From contig NC_015559.1 in the NCBI RefSeq assembly GCF_000214215.1, positions 2,281,001 to 2,345,000 of the forward strand: 64,000 nucleotides of DNA, read 5' to 3'. Positions 29,447 to 37,048 of this stretch are shown in pieces. Each line of letters opens with the position of its first letter. Position 1 is the first letter of the stretch. The notes below the pieces were generated by a model, which was given only the letters and a program-made list of their open reading frames with translations, searched no databases and was not told where the DNA came from. Both the position numbers and the translations under genes were made by a program. Source of the stretch: Marinomonas posidonica IVIA-Po-181. Its GTDB lineage: Bacteria > Pseudomonadota > Gammaproteobacteria > Pseudomonadales > Marinomonadaceae.

Positions 29447-30403
29447 ATGAAATCGGAATTGGCAAGAAAGTTTCAGGACATTCGTCGTGGCATCTATTTT
29501 ATTGGCACGACACCGCCAAGGTCCTCCATTCAAGAAGAACAACTTCAAGAAATCAGCCAAAAACTATTACATCGCTTAGAGGACATTGAGGTAGACGGCT
29601 TGATCGTTTATGACATTCAAGATGAAACAAGCCGTATCGATAAGCCACGTCCCTTCCCTTTTATGGAAACTCATGACCCAAGAGCTTGGTCAAAACGCTT
29701 ACATCTGGCGTCAGAAAAACCCGTTGTCACCTACAAATCTGTGTCTTCTCGAAGCGCCGAAGAATTCTCTGGCTGGTTAACTGAAGCTTGGGAAGATTAT
29801 GGTATTCGTGATTTGGTACTGGTTGGCTCCCCTTCTTCTGAAGGCGACATCAAGCTGCCTTTGCCAAAAGCTTATCAAACCCTAGCCAGCTCACCGCATA
29901 ACTTCAATTTAGGTGGCGTCACCATAGCAGAACGCCATGCTAAAAAAGGCGATGAGCATCTTCGTTTGATCAAGAAAGTCAGCGCAGGTTGCGATTTCTT
30001 CATTTCTCAGGCTGTTTACAACCCTCAAGCAACTGCCGATCTCATTAGCCGCTATGCTCGATCTTGCAAAGAAGAAGGCAAAAATCCAACACGCATCATT
30101 TTAACCTTCACCCCATGCGGCAGCGCCAAAACCCTTGATTTTATGGAATGGTTGGGGATCTCAGTACCAGAAGCGACCAAACATCGAATTCTCGACTCAG
30201 AAACACCGCTGGAAGAATCCATCAAGATTTGCCGCAATGCATTAGAACAAATTATTGAAGTCGCATTACCACTTGGCGTGCCATTGGGGTTAAACATCGA
30301 AAGCCTGACTAACCGTAAAGAAGAAATTGATGCTTCAATCCAACTTTACCGCTTATTAAAGGCCACTCTCGACCTTAAACTGGCGGAACAAGCCCTTATA
30401 TAA
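29447..30403 (+). CDS. MetF-superfamily (methylenetetrahydrofolate reductase-like) protein, non-canonical
   Basis: The 318-residue protein follows the MTHFR barrel order: TPPRSS near the N-terminus, LVLVGSPSSEGD mid-barrel, then FNLGGVTIAERHAKKGDE, KKVSAGCDFFISQAVYN and ILTFTPCGSAKTLDFMEWLG. By my hand alignment to E. coli MetF, the catalytic Glu of FEFFPPR is Gly here (IGTTPPR), and the flavin-contacting Asp of LRGD is replaced by Ser. That suggests a flavin-independent or diverged enzyme. It stands alone, convergent with opsX (8-bp overlap at the 3' ends). Confidence 0.7.
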   Translation: MKSELARKFQDIRRGIYFIGTTPPRSSIQEEQLQEISQKLLHRLEDIEVDGLIVYDIQDETSRIDKPRPFPFMETHDPRAWSKRLHLASEKPVVTYKSVSSRSAEEFSGWLTEAWEDYGIRDLVLVGSPSSEGDIKLPLPKAYQTLASSPHNFNLGGVTIAERHAKKGDEHLRLIKKVSAGCDFFISQAVYNPQATADLISRYARSCKEEGKNPTRIILTFTPCGSAKTLDFMEWLGISVPEATKHRILDSETPLEESIKICRNALEQIIEVALPLGVPLGLNIESLTNRKEEIDASIQLYRLLKATLDLKLAEQALI

Positions 30404-31406
30404 GCTTATGCAGTTGTGTTAATACGGATTCAATGGCAATAGAATGCATGGCTTTTGGGTCATGTACTCGTGTTGACCAAGGCAACTCTGATAAAGGCTG
30501 CTGATATTCTTTTGCAATCCCCTCTTCGTAGACACTGACGACTTTATCCAAGTCTCGATAAGGCCCTGTACGATGAGGATTTGAGTGCGCATATAAGCCC
30601 ATCACTGGCGTTCCGACTAAGGTGGCCATATGAGCCGGCCCCGTATCAGGGCTAATCACTAAATCCGCACCTTTCAGTACCGATAACATCATAGGCAAAG
30701 GCGTTTTACCCACCAAGTTAATCACTTGCTCAGTACGTCCTGCCAACATGCTTTCAACCAAGGCCGTCTCATCGGCTGACGGCCCACCGGTCAACACCAC
30801 ACTTTTGCCAAGCTTACGTAACTCATCCAGCAACGCCTGATACCCTTCCAAAGTCCAATTCCGCTGAGGGTTCGAGGCCGAAGGATTGATCACCACATAA
30901 GAATCCGGTAATGGCAAGGTCACCTCGGGCAAGGTCAAATCGCAAGGCAAATTCGGTTCATCGACTCCCAGAACACTGGCGATCGATAAGAAAGAATCCA
31001 ACACATGTTCGCCCTTTGGTTCAGCTGCCAACTCATTCACAAACCAATGCTGCCTCTCCCGTGAGTGAGACAAAGCAAAACCAATCCGTCGTTTCGCCTT
31101 AATAGCTAAGGTGAGTAAGCTAGCTCGTAACGACCACTGTAAATGCAGCAAGGCATCGAATGTCTGACCTCGTAACTTATTACGTAGGGACCACAAGCCA
31201 GAAAAGCCCGTTTTTTTATCGTATTCAATGACCCTGACACCCGCTAATAAACGCACCAAATTGGCTTCTAAAGGTGACGTTATCCAAGTCACTTGCATGC
31301 TAGGATTCTGTTTCATAATGGCCTGAACAACAGCCATGGCATGACAGACATCCCCTAATGCGGATAATCGCACGACGGCCAAGTGTTGAATTTTATCTTG
31401 CTGCAT
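30396..31406 (-). CDS. opsX: OpsX-type LPS heptosyltransferase (glycosyltransferase family 9)
   Basis: The 336-residue GT9 enzyme shares many blocks with Haemophilus OpsX as I recall it: RLSALGDVCHAMAVVQAI, VIEYDKKTGFSGLWSL, LHLQWSLRASLL, DLVISPDTGPAHMATLVGTP and LYAHSNPHRTGPYRDLDKVV. OpsX adds the first heptose to Kdo that carries a phosphate, at the cytosolic face of the inner membrane. This fits the neighbouring divergent gene kdkA, the Kdo kinase. WaaC is the alternative assignment. Confidence 0.8.
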   Translation of the reverse strand: MQQDKIQHLAVVRLSALGDVCHAMAVVQAIMKQNPSMQVTWITSPLEANLVRLLAGVRVIEYDKKTGFSGLWSLRNKLRGQTFDALLHLQWSLRASLLTLAIKAKRRIGFALSHSRERQHWFVNELAAEPKGEHVLDSFLSIASVLGVDEPNLPCDLTLPEVTLPLPDSYVVINPSASNPQRNWTLEGYQALLDELRKLGKSVVLTGGPSADETALVESMLAGRTEQVINLVGKTPLPMMLSVLKGADLVISPDTGPAHMATLVGTPVMGLYAHSNPHRTGPYRDLDKVVSVYEEGIAKEYQQPLSELPWSTRVHDPKAMHSIAIESVLTQLHKLI

Positions 31407-31512
31407 CTCTTCCTCTAGGGCTGATTAACGTCGGCAAGTATTATAGAATAGCCAATCTAGAATGTGTCCAAATTTCTGAACACGACAGAAAGATTCAAAC
31501 AAAGCGAGCACA

Positions 31513-32223
31513 ATGCCACACCTTATAAGTACTTCCGCTAACACTTACCTAATCAAAAGCGATGCGGATCTTGCAATTAACCAAGACTGGTTCAATACCG
31601 ATTATTGGCAACAACAAAACGCCATTGACGGCACCGGGACTGGCCGGGGTGACGTTTGGTTCATCAAGCATCAAGACGGCCAATTTGTACTTCGACGCTA
31701 TCGTCGTGGTGGTTTGATGGCAAAGCTCACTCAACGACATTTTATTTATACCGGCGTGAAACAGTCCCGACCTTGGCTAGAATTAAGCTTACTTGAGCGC
31801 ATGCGCCAACTGGGCTTACCCGTTCCACAACCCATCGCCGGACGCTGTAAAGTCGAAAAAGGCTTTTATCAAGCCGACCTTATTACGGCAACTATTGCCA
31901 ATGCCGTCGATCTATTTGACCTCATTAAGCAACAACACAATGCTCGCCTAAACTGGCATAACATTGGCCACACTATCCGACGCTTTCATGATAATGGCAT
32001 TGATCACACGGATTTAAATTGTCATAACATCATGATCGACGCTGATAACAAAGTATGGTTGATCGATTTTGATAAGTGTCAACAAAGAACGCCTAGACCA
32101 AGCTGGATGAAGAACAACCTCGACAGACTCAAGCGCTCATTTGATAAAGAAACGCAAAAACACCCTACTTTTTCTGTAACGGATGCTCAATGGACAGCGC
32201 TACTTGAAGGATACCATGGCTAA
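31513..32223 (+). CDS. kdkA: KdkA, Kdo kinase (3-deoxy-D-manno-octulosonate kinase)
   Basis: The 236-residue protein is a small eukaryotic-type kinase fold of the KdkA family: GRGDVWFIKHQDGQFVLRRY at the nucleotide loop, and the catalytic segment GIDHTDLNCHNIMID with WLIDFDKC carrying the metal-binding Asp. It phosphorylates the single Kdo of lipid A-Kdo, as in Haemophilus, Pasteurella and Vibrio. It is divergent from opsX and overlaps the acyltransferase start by 8 bp. Confidence 0.93.
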   Translation: MPHLISTSANTYLIKSDADLAINQDWFNTDYWQQQNAIDGTGTGRGDVWFIKHQDGQFVLRRYRRGGLMAKLTQRHFIYTGVKQSRPWLELSLLERMRQLGLPVPQPIAGRCKVEKGFYQADLITATIANAVDLFDLIKQQHNARLNWHNIGHTIRRFHDNGIDHTDLNCHNIMIDADNKVWLIDFDKCQQRTPRPSWMKNNLDRLKRSFDKETQKHPTFSVTDAQWTALLEGYHG

Positions 32224-33151
32224 GAAAACCACGTTAAATCAAAACATTACCCACTTTATTGCCCCAAAACACTGGCCGACTTGGCTGGGCATGGGCATCG
32301 CCTATTTACTAAGCTACCTTCCTTGGACAATCCAAAAAGCCTTGGGAACTGGCCTTGGCAAATTGCACTATGCGTTAAGCCGTCGTAGAAAGGAAATTTG
32401 CCACACCAATCTGCATATTTGCTTCCCTGACCTGTCAGAAGACGACCGAGAAAAATTGGCCCGAGCTCATTTTGAAAGCATGGCCATCGGCGTGTTTGAA
32501 ATGTTCACGGCTTGGTTCCGCAATCCTGAAAAAACAGCTACAAAAGTCACGTTTAACGACCAAGAGGTTGTTAACAGAGCCGTGGCAAAAGGCAAAGGTT
32601 GCATCATGGTCGGCGCACACTTTTCTTCCATTGATTTGTGCGGTACCCAGATCGCACGTTTTATTGATGTTCACCCGATTTACAAGCTACAAAGAAACCC
32701 TGTAATGAACTGGGTCATGGAGCGTCAACGTCAAGCTGTATTCAGTAAAACCATTGAACGTAAAAACACCAAAGAGATTTTTCGCTCATTAAAAGACAAC
32801 AAAACTGTCTGGTTTGCCGTTGACCAAGATTACGGACGTAAAAACTCCGTCTTTGCGCCCTTCTATGGTCGTGAATGTGCCACCATTTCGCACATTAGTC
32901 GACTGGCCAAATCCACTGGCGCGACCATTCTTTTATACGATTATGGACGCACTAAAGACGGCTATTTATTGTCGTTGCAAGAAGTGAAAGGCTATCCAAC
33001 GGGAGATGAAGTGGCTGACGCCACCCTACTGAACAAACTGATTGAGCAACATATTGAGCCCAAGCGAGAGCAGTATTTTTGGTCGCACCGACGGTTTAAG
33101 ACGCAGAAGGATCCGCAGGATCCTTCACCTTATAAGATTAAAAAACGGTAA
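32216..33151 (+). CDS. lpxL: LpxL/LpxM-type lipid A late acyltransferase
   Basis: The chosen start at 32216 (MAKKTTL, after GAAGGA) gives 311 residues. An N-terminal hydrophobic helix (GMGIAYLLSYLPWTIQKAL) anchors it to the inner membrane. The acyltransferase H-x4-D motif is GAHFSSIDL, and VWFAVDQDYGRKNSVFAPFYG is typical of the HtrB/LpxL family. It transfers a secondary acyl chain to Kdo-lipid A. It is coupled to kdkA, giving a lipid A/core cluster with opsX. I cannot tell LpxL from LpxM by sequence alone. Confidence 0.88.
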   Translation: MAKKTTLNQNITHFIAPKHWPTWLGMGIAYLLSYLPWTIQKALGTGLGKLHYALSRRRKEICHTNLHICFPDLSEDDREKLARAHFESMAIGVFEMFTAWFRNPEKTATKVTFNDQEVVNRAVAKGKGCIMVGAHFSSIDLCGTQIARFIDVHPIYKLQRNPVMNWVMERQRQAVFSKTIERKNTKEIFRSLKDNKTVWFAVDQDYGRKNSVFAPFYGRECATISHISRLAKSTGATILLYDYGRTKDGYLLSLQEVKGYPTGDEVADATLLNKLIEQHIEPKREQYFWSHRRFKTQKDPQDPSPYKIKKR

Positions 33152-33183
33152 ATTCAGCCTGAGGTGTTTTTTGCTTCCTCTGA

Positions 33184-33320
33184 TTGGCTTTGGTTGAGGG
33201 TGGATTTTTGATTTCTTCCAGAGGGAGCTTATGTTTCCTTGGTTTGGCTTTGGTTGGGGAGCATTTTTCCGCCCTGCTAGGCGGGTAACTTTTGCCAAAC
33301 GATGCAAAAGTAACCAAAAA
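33184..33320. repeat. Intergenic repeat element with tandem hairpins
   Basis: TTGGCTTTGGTTGAGG (33184) recurs as TTGGCTTTGGTTGGGG (33244), 60 bp apart. It is followed by two hairpins: CCGCC/GGCGG (33269-33284), and GTAACTTTTGC/GCAAAAGTAAC (33285-33314, one mismatch). From memory, related intergenic sequences recur in many gammaproteobacteria, and the ORFs inside it look spurious. The whole stretch 33152-33949 has no supportable gene; besides this element I see only the hairpin at 33513-33547. Confidence 0.55.
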
Positions 33321-33512
33321 ATCTTTTGAGTCCTTTCGCACATTCAGGAACGTGTCGAGAGTTTTCACCAGTGGCTCATTATCTCTTTTTACGTTTAAAA
33401 GCGTTTCACTAATCTCAAATTAGCTTAGAGCAAACTGCTAAATTTAGGTCTGATCAGCACAGCGGCATCCGAAATAGGTTTATGTGCTTAGGTGTTACAA
33501 AACGGCGAGTTG

Positions 33513-33547
33513 AAATACAACTTTCATTTACAGTAAAAGTTGTATTT
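33513..33547. repeat. 12-bp perfect inverted repeat in the gene-free stretch before the cassettes
   Basis: AAATACAACTTT, 11 nt, AAAGTTGTATTT. On the plus strand only one further T follows, so it is a poor terminator. It lies about 400 bp left of the cassette boundary; its role is unknown. Confidence 0.4.
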
Positions 33548-33949
33548 TGGCATTTATTATGGAACCACACGTTTAAAGTTAATCGCAGACTTTTTTCAGC
33601 AATTTTGTATTAAAAGGATGTGATTGGCTGGAAGCGAATAATGTTAAGAAACGAACTGAAAGGCATCACACACTACTTAAGATTGCAAATTATTGGCTCG
33701 CTTTACCTAACAAATAATCAAAGTTTTGCGCGTCTGCGCTGGTAGAAATAAAAAAGCCTACTAGTATCAATGTGTAAGGAAATTCAAGTACGAAATAACG
33801 CGCTGTGAACAAATGAAATAATGCGCACGCTCGTTTTTCAAGTTTTAGTTTTTGTGAATACCTTTATAAAATAATTGTTTTCAATTGGTTATAACAATAT
33901 TGTTAAGATTTTTAAATTGTCTAAACGCGCATGCGCACTATATAAGCTG

Positions 33950-36394
33950 TTATGTGCTTCGGAGCACTGGTATCTTTAAGTTACGAATGGCGAAAGGGAT
34001 TTAAATGTTAGAAAGAATACATAGAATAAAAGGTATAGGGCTTTTACATGATGCTGATGCAAGAGCTCATGGACTACAGAAAGCCAGCTTTATCTATGCA
34101 GATAATGGACGAGGTAAATCAACACTAGCTTCATTATTCCGTTCTTGTTCGACGAATAAACCTGAACTCCTCGTAAACCGCCGAACTATTGATGGTAATA
34201 ACGACCCAGAAGCAATTCTTCAATTTTCTAATGGGCAGCGTTCTACCTTTCAAAATGGTAGTTGGGATGTTGAGCGCCCAGAGCTTTTAGTATTTGATGC
34301 CGATTTCGTTGAACAAAATGTTTATGCAGGTGGACAAGTTACAGCCGACCAACGAAAAAACTTATTACAATTTGCACTTGGCGAAAATTCTGTTGTGGCG
34401 CAACAAGAATATGATCTTGCAGATAATAATGCGAGAACAGCAGCCAATTCTATAAGAGAAACAAGTAATCAATTAGAAGTACTGCATAGAGGTTTGACGC
34501 AAACTCAATTTCAAAGAATCGCCGAAGTTGTAGATGCAGATGATCAAATATCCGCTCTTAATGGCAAAATCGTTGAAGCCCAAAATATAGGGCTTATTCA
34601 AGCTAAGGCATTGCCTCAGCAGTTAGCATTGCCGACACTTAATGTGGATGATATTTTCAATATTTTGGGTACATCCCTCGAAAATATTGATCTAGCAGCA
34701 GAACAGCAAGTTAAAGAACACTTAAATACTCACAACAAAAATCGTTTAGAGAAATGGATAAGTGATGGGCATGCATACGGTGATGAAGGTAATTGCTTGT
34801 ATTGCAACCAACCTCTTGATGGTGTCGAATTAATACAAGCATATCGCAGTTATTTTAATCAAGATTATAATCAGCTTAAGTCGGATGTTTCTCGGCTGAC
34901 AGACCTCATTAACGCGAGCAGCTCTAATGAGATCGTTGACAGATTAAAATCACGGTTTGAAACTACCAGTGCAGTCATTGATGGTTGGCAGGAGCATGTA
35001 GAAGTAATACCTCCAACATTCGATGAAAATTCCGCAAGAGATGCTCTATCTAATATTGAAACTCTGTTAAACGCTTTGAGAGAGAGCAAAGAAGTTAATT
35101 TGCTCAACACTGTTGGCTCTGAAGAGAATAGAAACGAAGTTGCTAGAAACTGGCAGGAAGTTTTAGATGTTGTTGTTGCATGTAACAATTCAATTTCAAA
35201 TGCTACAGCTGTTATAACAAACTACAAAAACAGTTTGGCAGCTCTAAGTATTGAGAATCTGCAAAATCAAATTCGTGATTTAGAGTGGGCTAAAACACGT
35301 TACAGGCAAGATGTTGTAGATTTATTTTCACAGCTCGCTTTGGAAAAAATTCAGGACGCAACTGCAAAATCTGAAAAACAAACAAAAAAAGATGCTTTGA
35401 ATCAAATCATGCAGGCAACACTAGAAAGCTATAAAGATCGTATTAATGAGCTTTTGCGCGGTTTTGGTGCTCAATTTCTGATTCCGAATATTGATTTTAA
35501 TTATCGAGGTGGATTGAGAAGTGATTATGTATTGCAAATGCGCGGTGCCAACATTGCTTTAAATGGTGGTGTACCAGATTTTAAGACTTCTTTGAGTGAA
35601 GGAGATAAACGCACATTAGCTTTTGCTTTCTTCATAGCCTCTGCTGAATCTGATCCTGATTTAGTCAACAAGGTTATTGTAATAGATGACCCAATGTGTA
35701 GCTTAGACCTTAATAGAAAGCAGCAAACACGTACTGTTTTGAAGAGGTTGTATGACAGCTGCAAGCAAATAATTGTTCTTGCACATGATGTTCATTTTCT
35801 TCGTAATCTTCGTGACGATGTGTTGCGAACAGGAAACCCGAACGAAATTAAATGTTTAAAGTTAAAATCTGTCATTAATCGCTATAGTGACTTTGATGTA
35901 ATAAATCTTGATCAAGAATGTGAAAGTGCATATTTCAAATGCCACCGCATGCTTGATGAATATATAGTTGGGAATGCTCAGAGTAGTATGGAAATAGCTA
36001 GATCAATTCGGCCTATGCTTGAAGGGTATCTACATAGACGTTTTCCTAACTTGATAAATGGCGGCCTTTTGTTTGGGCAAATTATTGACTTGATAAGTAA
36101 TGCGCAACCACCAAGCCCTTTAGTTAATGCTCAAAACATTACTAACGAACTAAATGAGATAAATCGTTACGCCGGACAGTTTCATCACGATACTAATCCA
36201 GCGGCAGACCAAGTTCAAATTACAGATGGTGAGCTTTTAAGCTTTGTAGAAAGGTCGCTAGCTGTGATTTATGCGGGATAAAAACAATTAGTAATCAGCA
36301 CATAACAAGGCCATAAAGTCGGATTCGTACCAGTTAGCTCGGTTCCGCTTAGCTACACATTTTAGCCAACCGTTACTCACCGCTTATGGCGGCG
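33950..36394 (+). mobile_element. Integron gene cassette 1, carrying the RloC-like gene
   Basis: The cassette begins TTATGTGC after a G (33949). Its attC begins GCACATAAC (36298-36306), the exact reverse complement of GTTATGTGC at the left boundary. That is the relation expected when a circular cassette opens at G|TT of its own attC. It holds one ORF of 758 codons in attC-proximal orientation, so it is an unusually long single-gene cassette (2445 bp). No integrase gene lies in the window and I found no convincing attC or attI to the left. Confidence 0.8.
34005..36281 (+). CDS. RloC-like AAA_13 ATPase, candidate anticodon nuclease
   Basis: The 758-residue protein has Walker A at 31-40 (ADNGRGKST), a coiled-coil region with a Rad50-like zinc-hook CLYC at 264-267, a second helical arm (~270-480), the ABC signature SLSEGD (529-534), Walker B VIVIDDP (557-563), D-loop SLD and switch His594. 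The C-terminal part has R669-x3-E673 (RPMLE) and a distal His727/728 (FHHD), fitting the R-x3-E-xn-H triad described for the RloC/PrrC tRNase domain. RloC is about this long and cuts tRNA on phage-induced damage. The AT-rich base use differs from neighbours. A non-nuclease AAA_13 ATPase is the alternative. Confidence 0.65.
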   Translation: MLERIHRIKGIGLLHDADARAHGLQKASFIYADNGRGKSTLASLFRSCSTNKPELLVNRRTIDGNNDPEAILQFSNGQRSTFQNGSWDVERPELLVFDADFVEQNVYAGGQVTADQRKNLLQFALGENSVVAQQEYDLADNNARTAANSIRETSNQLEVLHRGLTQTQFQRIAEVVDADDQISALNGKIVEAQNIGLIQAKALPQQLALPTLNVDDIFNILGTSLENIDLAAEQQVKEHLNTHNKNRLEKWISDGHAYGDEGNCLYCNQPLDGVELIQAYRSYFNQDYNQLKSDVSRLTDLINASSSNEIVDRLKSRFETTSAVIDGWQEHVEVIPPTFDENSARDALSNIETLLNALRESKEVNLLNTVGSEENRNEVARNWQEVLDVVVACNNSISNATAVITNYKNSLAALSIENLQNQIRDLEWAKTRYRQDVVDLFSQLALEKIQDATAKSEKQTKKDALNQIMQATLESYKDRINELLRGFGAQFLIPNIDFNYRGGLRSDYVLQMRGANIALNGGVPDFKTSLSEGDKRTLAFAFFIASAESDPDLVNKVIVIDDPMCSLDLNRKQQTRTVLKRLYDSCKQIIVLAHDVHFLRNLRDDVLRTGNPNEIKCLKLKSVINRYSDFDVINLDQECESAYFKCHRMLDEYIVGNAQSSMEIARSIRPMLEGYLHRRFPNLINGGLLFGQIIDLISNAQPPSPLVNAQNITNELNEINRYAGQFHHDTNPAADQVQITDGELLSFVERSLAVIYAG

Positions 36395-36400
36395 TTAGGC
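36298..36400 (+). other. attC recombination site of cassette 1
   Basis: R'' GCACATAAC, spacer, L'' GCCATAA with an extra base after it, a ~60-nt variable stem region, L' TTATGGC, spacer, R' GTTAGGC (36394-36400). GCCATAA and TTATGGC are perfectly complementary and TAAC pairs with GTTA. The chimeric outer arms are expected because R' belongs to the next cassette. Length is about 103 bp. Confidence 0.85.
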
Positions 36401-36887
36401 TCTGTAAGAGTAATAAATACTATGAGTGATAATGAAAATTGGAAACACCTGATTCTTGCAGGCCTGATAGGAGCAGTTTTTACAGGCGTCTCACAATATT
36501 TTCTTCTTCAAGCAACCCATTCAAGTGATCTTGAAAAGACAAAAATAAATGCAAAACGTGAATTGCTGACTAATGAGCTTGAAGAAAGAAAAGCAGCCTA
36601 TGCAGAAATAAGAAAGAGCTTTGTTGAATTTTATAGAAATCAAAATGAAAAAGATAAGCAGGCCCTACTTGTTTCCTTAAGAGGTGGCATGCCATATTTT
36701 TCACCGAGGCATCAAACACAGATTGCAATTAGTTCTGCCGCAGAATCTGCAGAGGTTTGGGTTGAGCAGACAAATACAGATAGAATGTCCGAATCACTGG
36801 AGCAGCTTGAGAGTGCATTTCAAGATGATATCCAACGAATAAAAGTGCTAATCGATGAACTGTAAGCCTAACAAGCACATAATAATT
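36395..36887 (+). mobile_element. Integron gene cassette 2, with truncated attC
   Basis: It begins TTAGGC, and its own attC starts GCCTAAC at 36866-36872, directly after the stop codon; the two are complementary as in cassette 1. The attC then breaks off after GCACATAATAATT, where the inverted-repeat element at 36888 begins. The L'-R' half is missing, so this cassette should no longer be excisable by itself. Confidence 0.7.
36422..36865 (+). CDS. Small membrane-anchored helical protein of cassette 2
   Basis: The 147-residue protein is not recognised. It has one N-terminal membrane helix (HLILAGLIGAVFTGVSQYFL, ~9-28) and a long charged helix with coiled-coil character (LEKTKINAKRELLTNELEER). 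A soluble helical tail ends IQRIKVLIDEL. The ATG at 36422 lies 27 bp inside the cassette; an ORF start further left would cross the attC boundary and is unlikely. No good ribosome site is visible, which is common for cassette genes. Whether it works with the RloC-like protein is unknown. Confidence 0.75.
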   Translation: MSDNENWKHLILAGLIGAVFTGVSQYFLLQATHSSDLEKTKINAKRELLTNELEERKAAYAEIRKSFVEFYRNQNEKDKQALLVSLRGGMPYFSPRHQTQIAISSAAESAEVWVEQTNTDRMSESLEQLESAFQDDIQRIKVLIDEL

Positions 36888-37042
36888 GGGGTCAGAGTCT
36901 GAGGGATCCCCACGAATTATCATTAAATAACAAATAGTTAGTATAAAAAAGGAACGTTCATGGCTTTTGGTGATCAATAATTTCGCCAAAAAGGAATAAT
37001 TAAGATACAAGAGTAAAATTAAATTCAATATTACTCTGACCC
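36888..37042. mobile_element. Short inverted-repeat element (MITE/REP-like), ~155 bp
   Basis: The ends are GGGGTCAGAGT (36888-36898) and ACTCTGACCC (37033-37042), an inverted pair enclosing AT-rich non-coding DNA. Ends of this kind resemble those I remember near REP-associated tyrosine transposases in marine gammaproteobacteria. It interrupts the attC of cassette 2 and stops 6 bp from the LLM stop codon. The minus-strand ORF crossing it looks spurious. Confidence 0.6.
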
Positions 37043-37048
37043 TTAAAT

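Noticed and set aside
33138..33368. Minus-strand ORFs of 72-76 codons in the gap after lpxL
   Set aside because: They lie wholly within the hairpin-bearing intergenic repeat, in several overlapping frames, with no ribosome site; repeat DNA explains them better.
33152..33949. Integron integrase gene
   Set aside because: The gap is shorter than an integrase gene and no frame shows tyrosine recombinase motifs.
33780..33950. A second attC or an attI left of cassette 1
   Set aside because: GTTATAAC and palindromic GCGCATGCGC occur there, but no L''/L' pair of complementary arms could be formed around the boundary.
34005..36281. Rad50/SMC or restriction-system component reading of the ATPase
   Set aside because: The size is far below Rad50/SMC, no MRE11-like or restriction-modification partner is adjacent, and the cassette holds only this gene.
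36729..37028. 99-codon minus-strand ORF
   Set aside because: It spans the inverted-repeat element and runs antisense into the end of the cassette 2 gene; no protein-like pattern.
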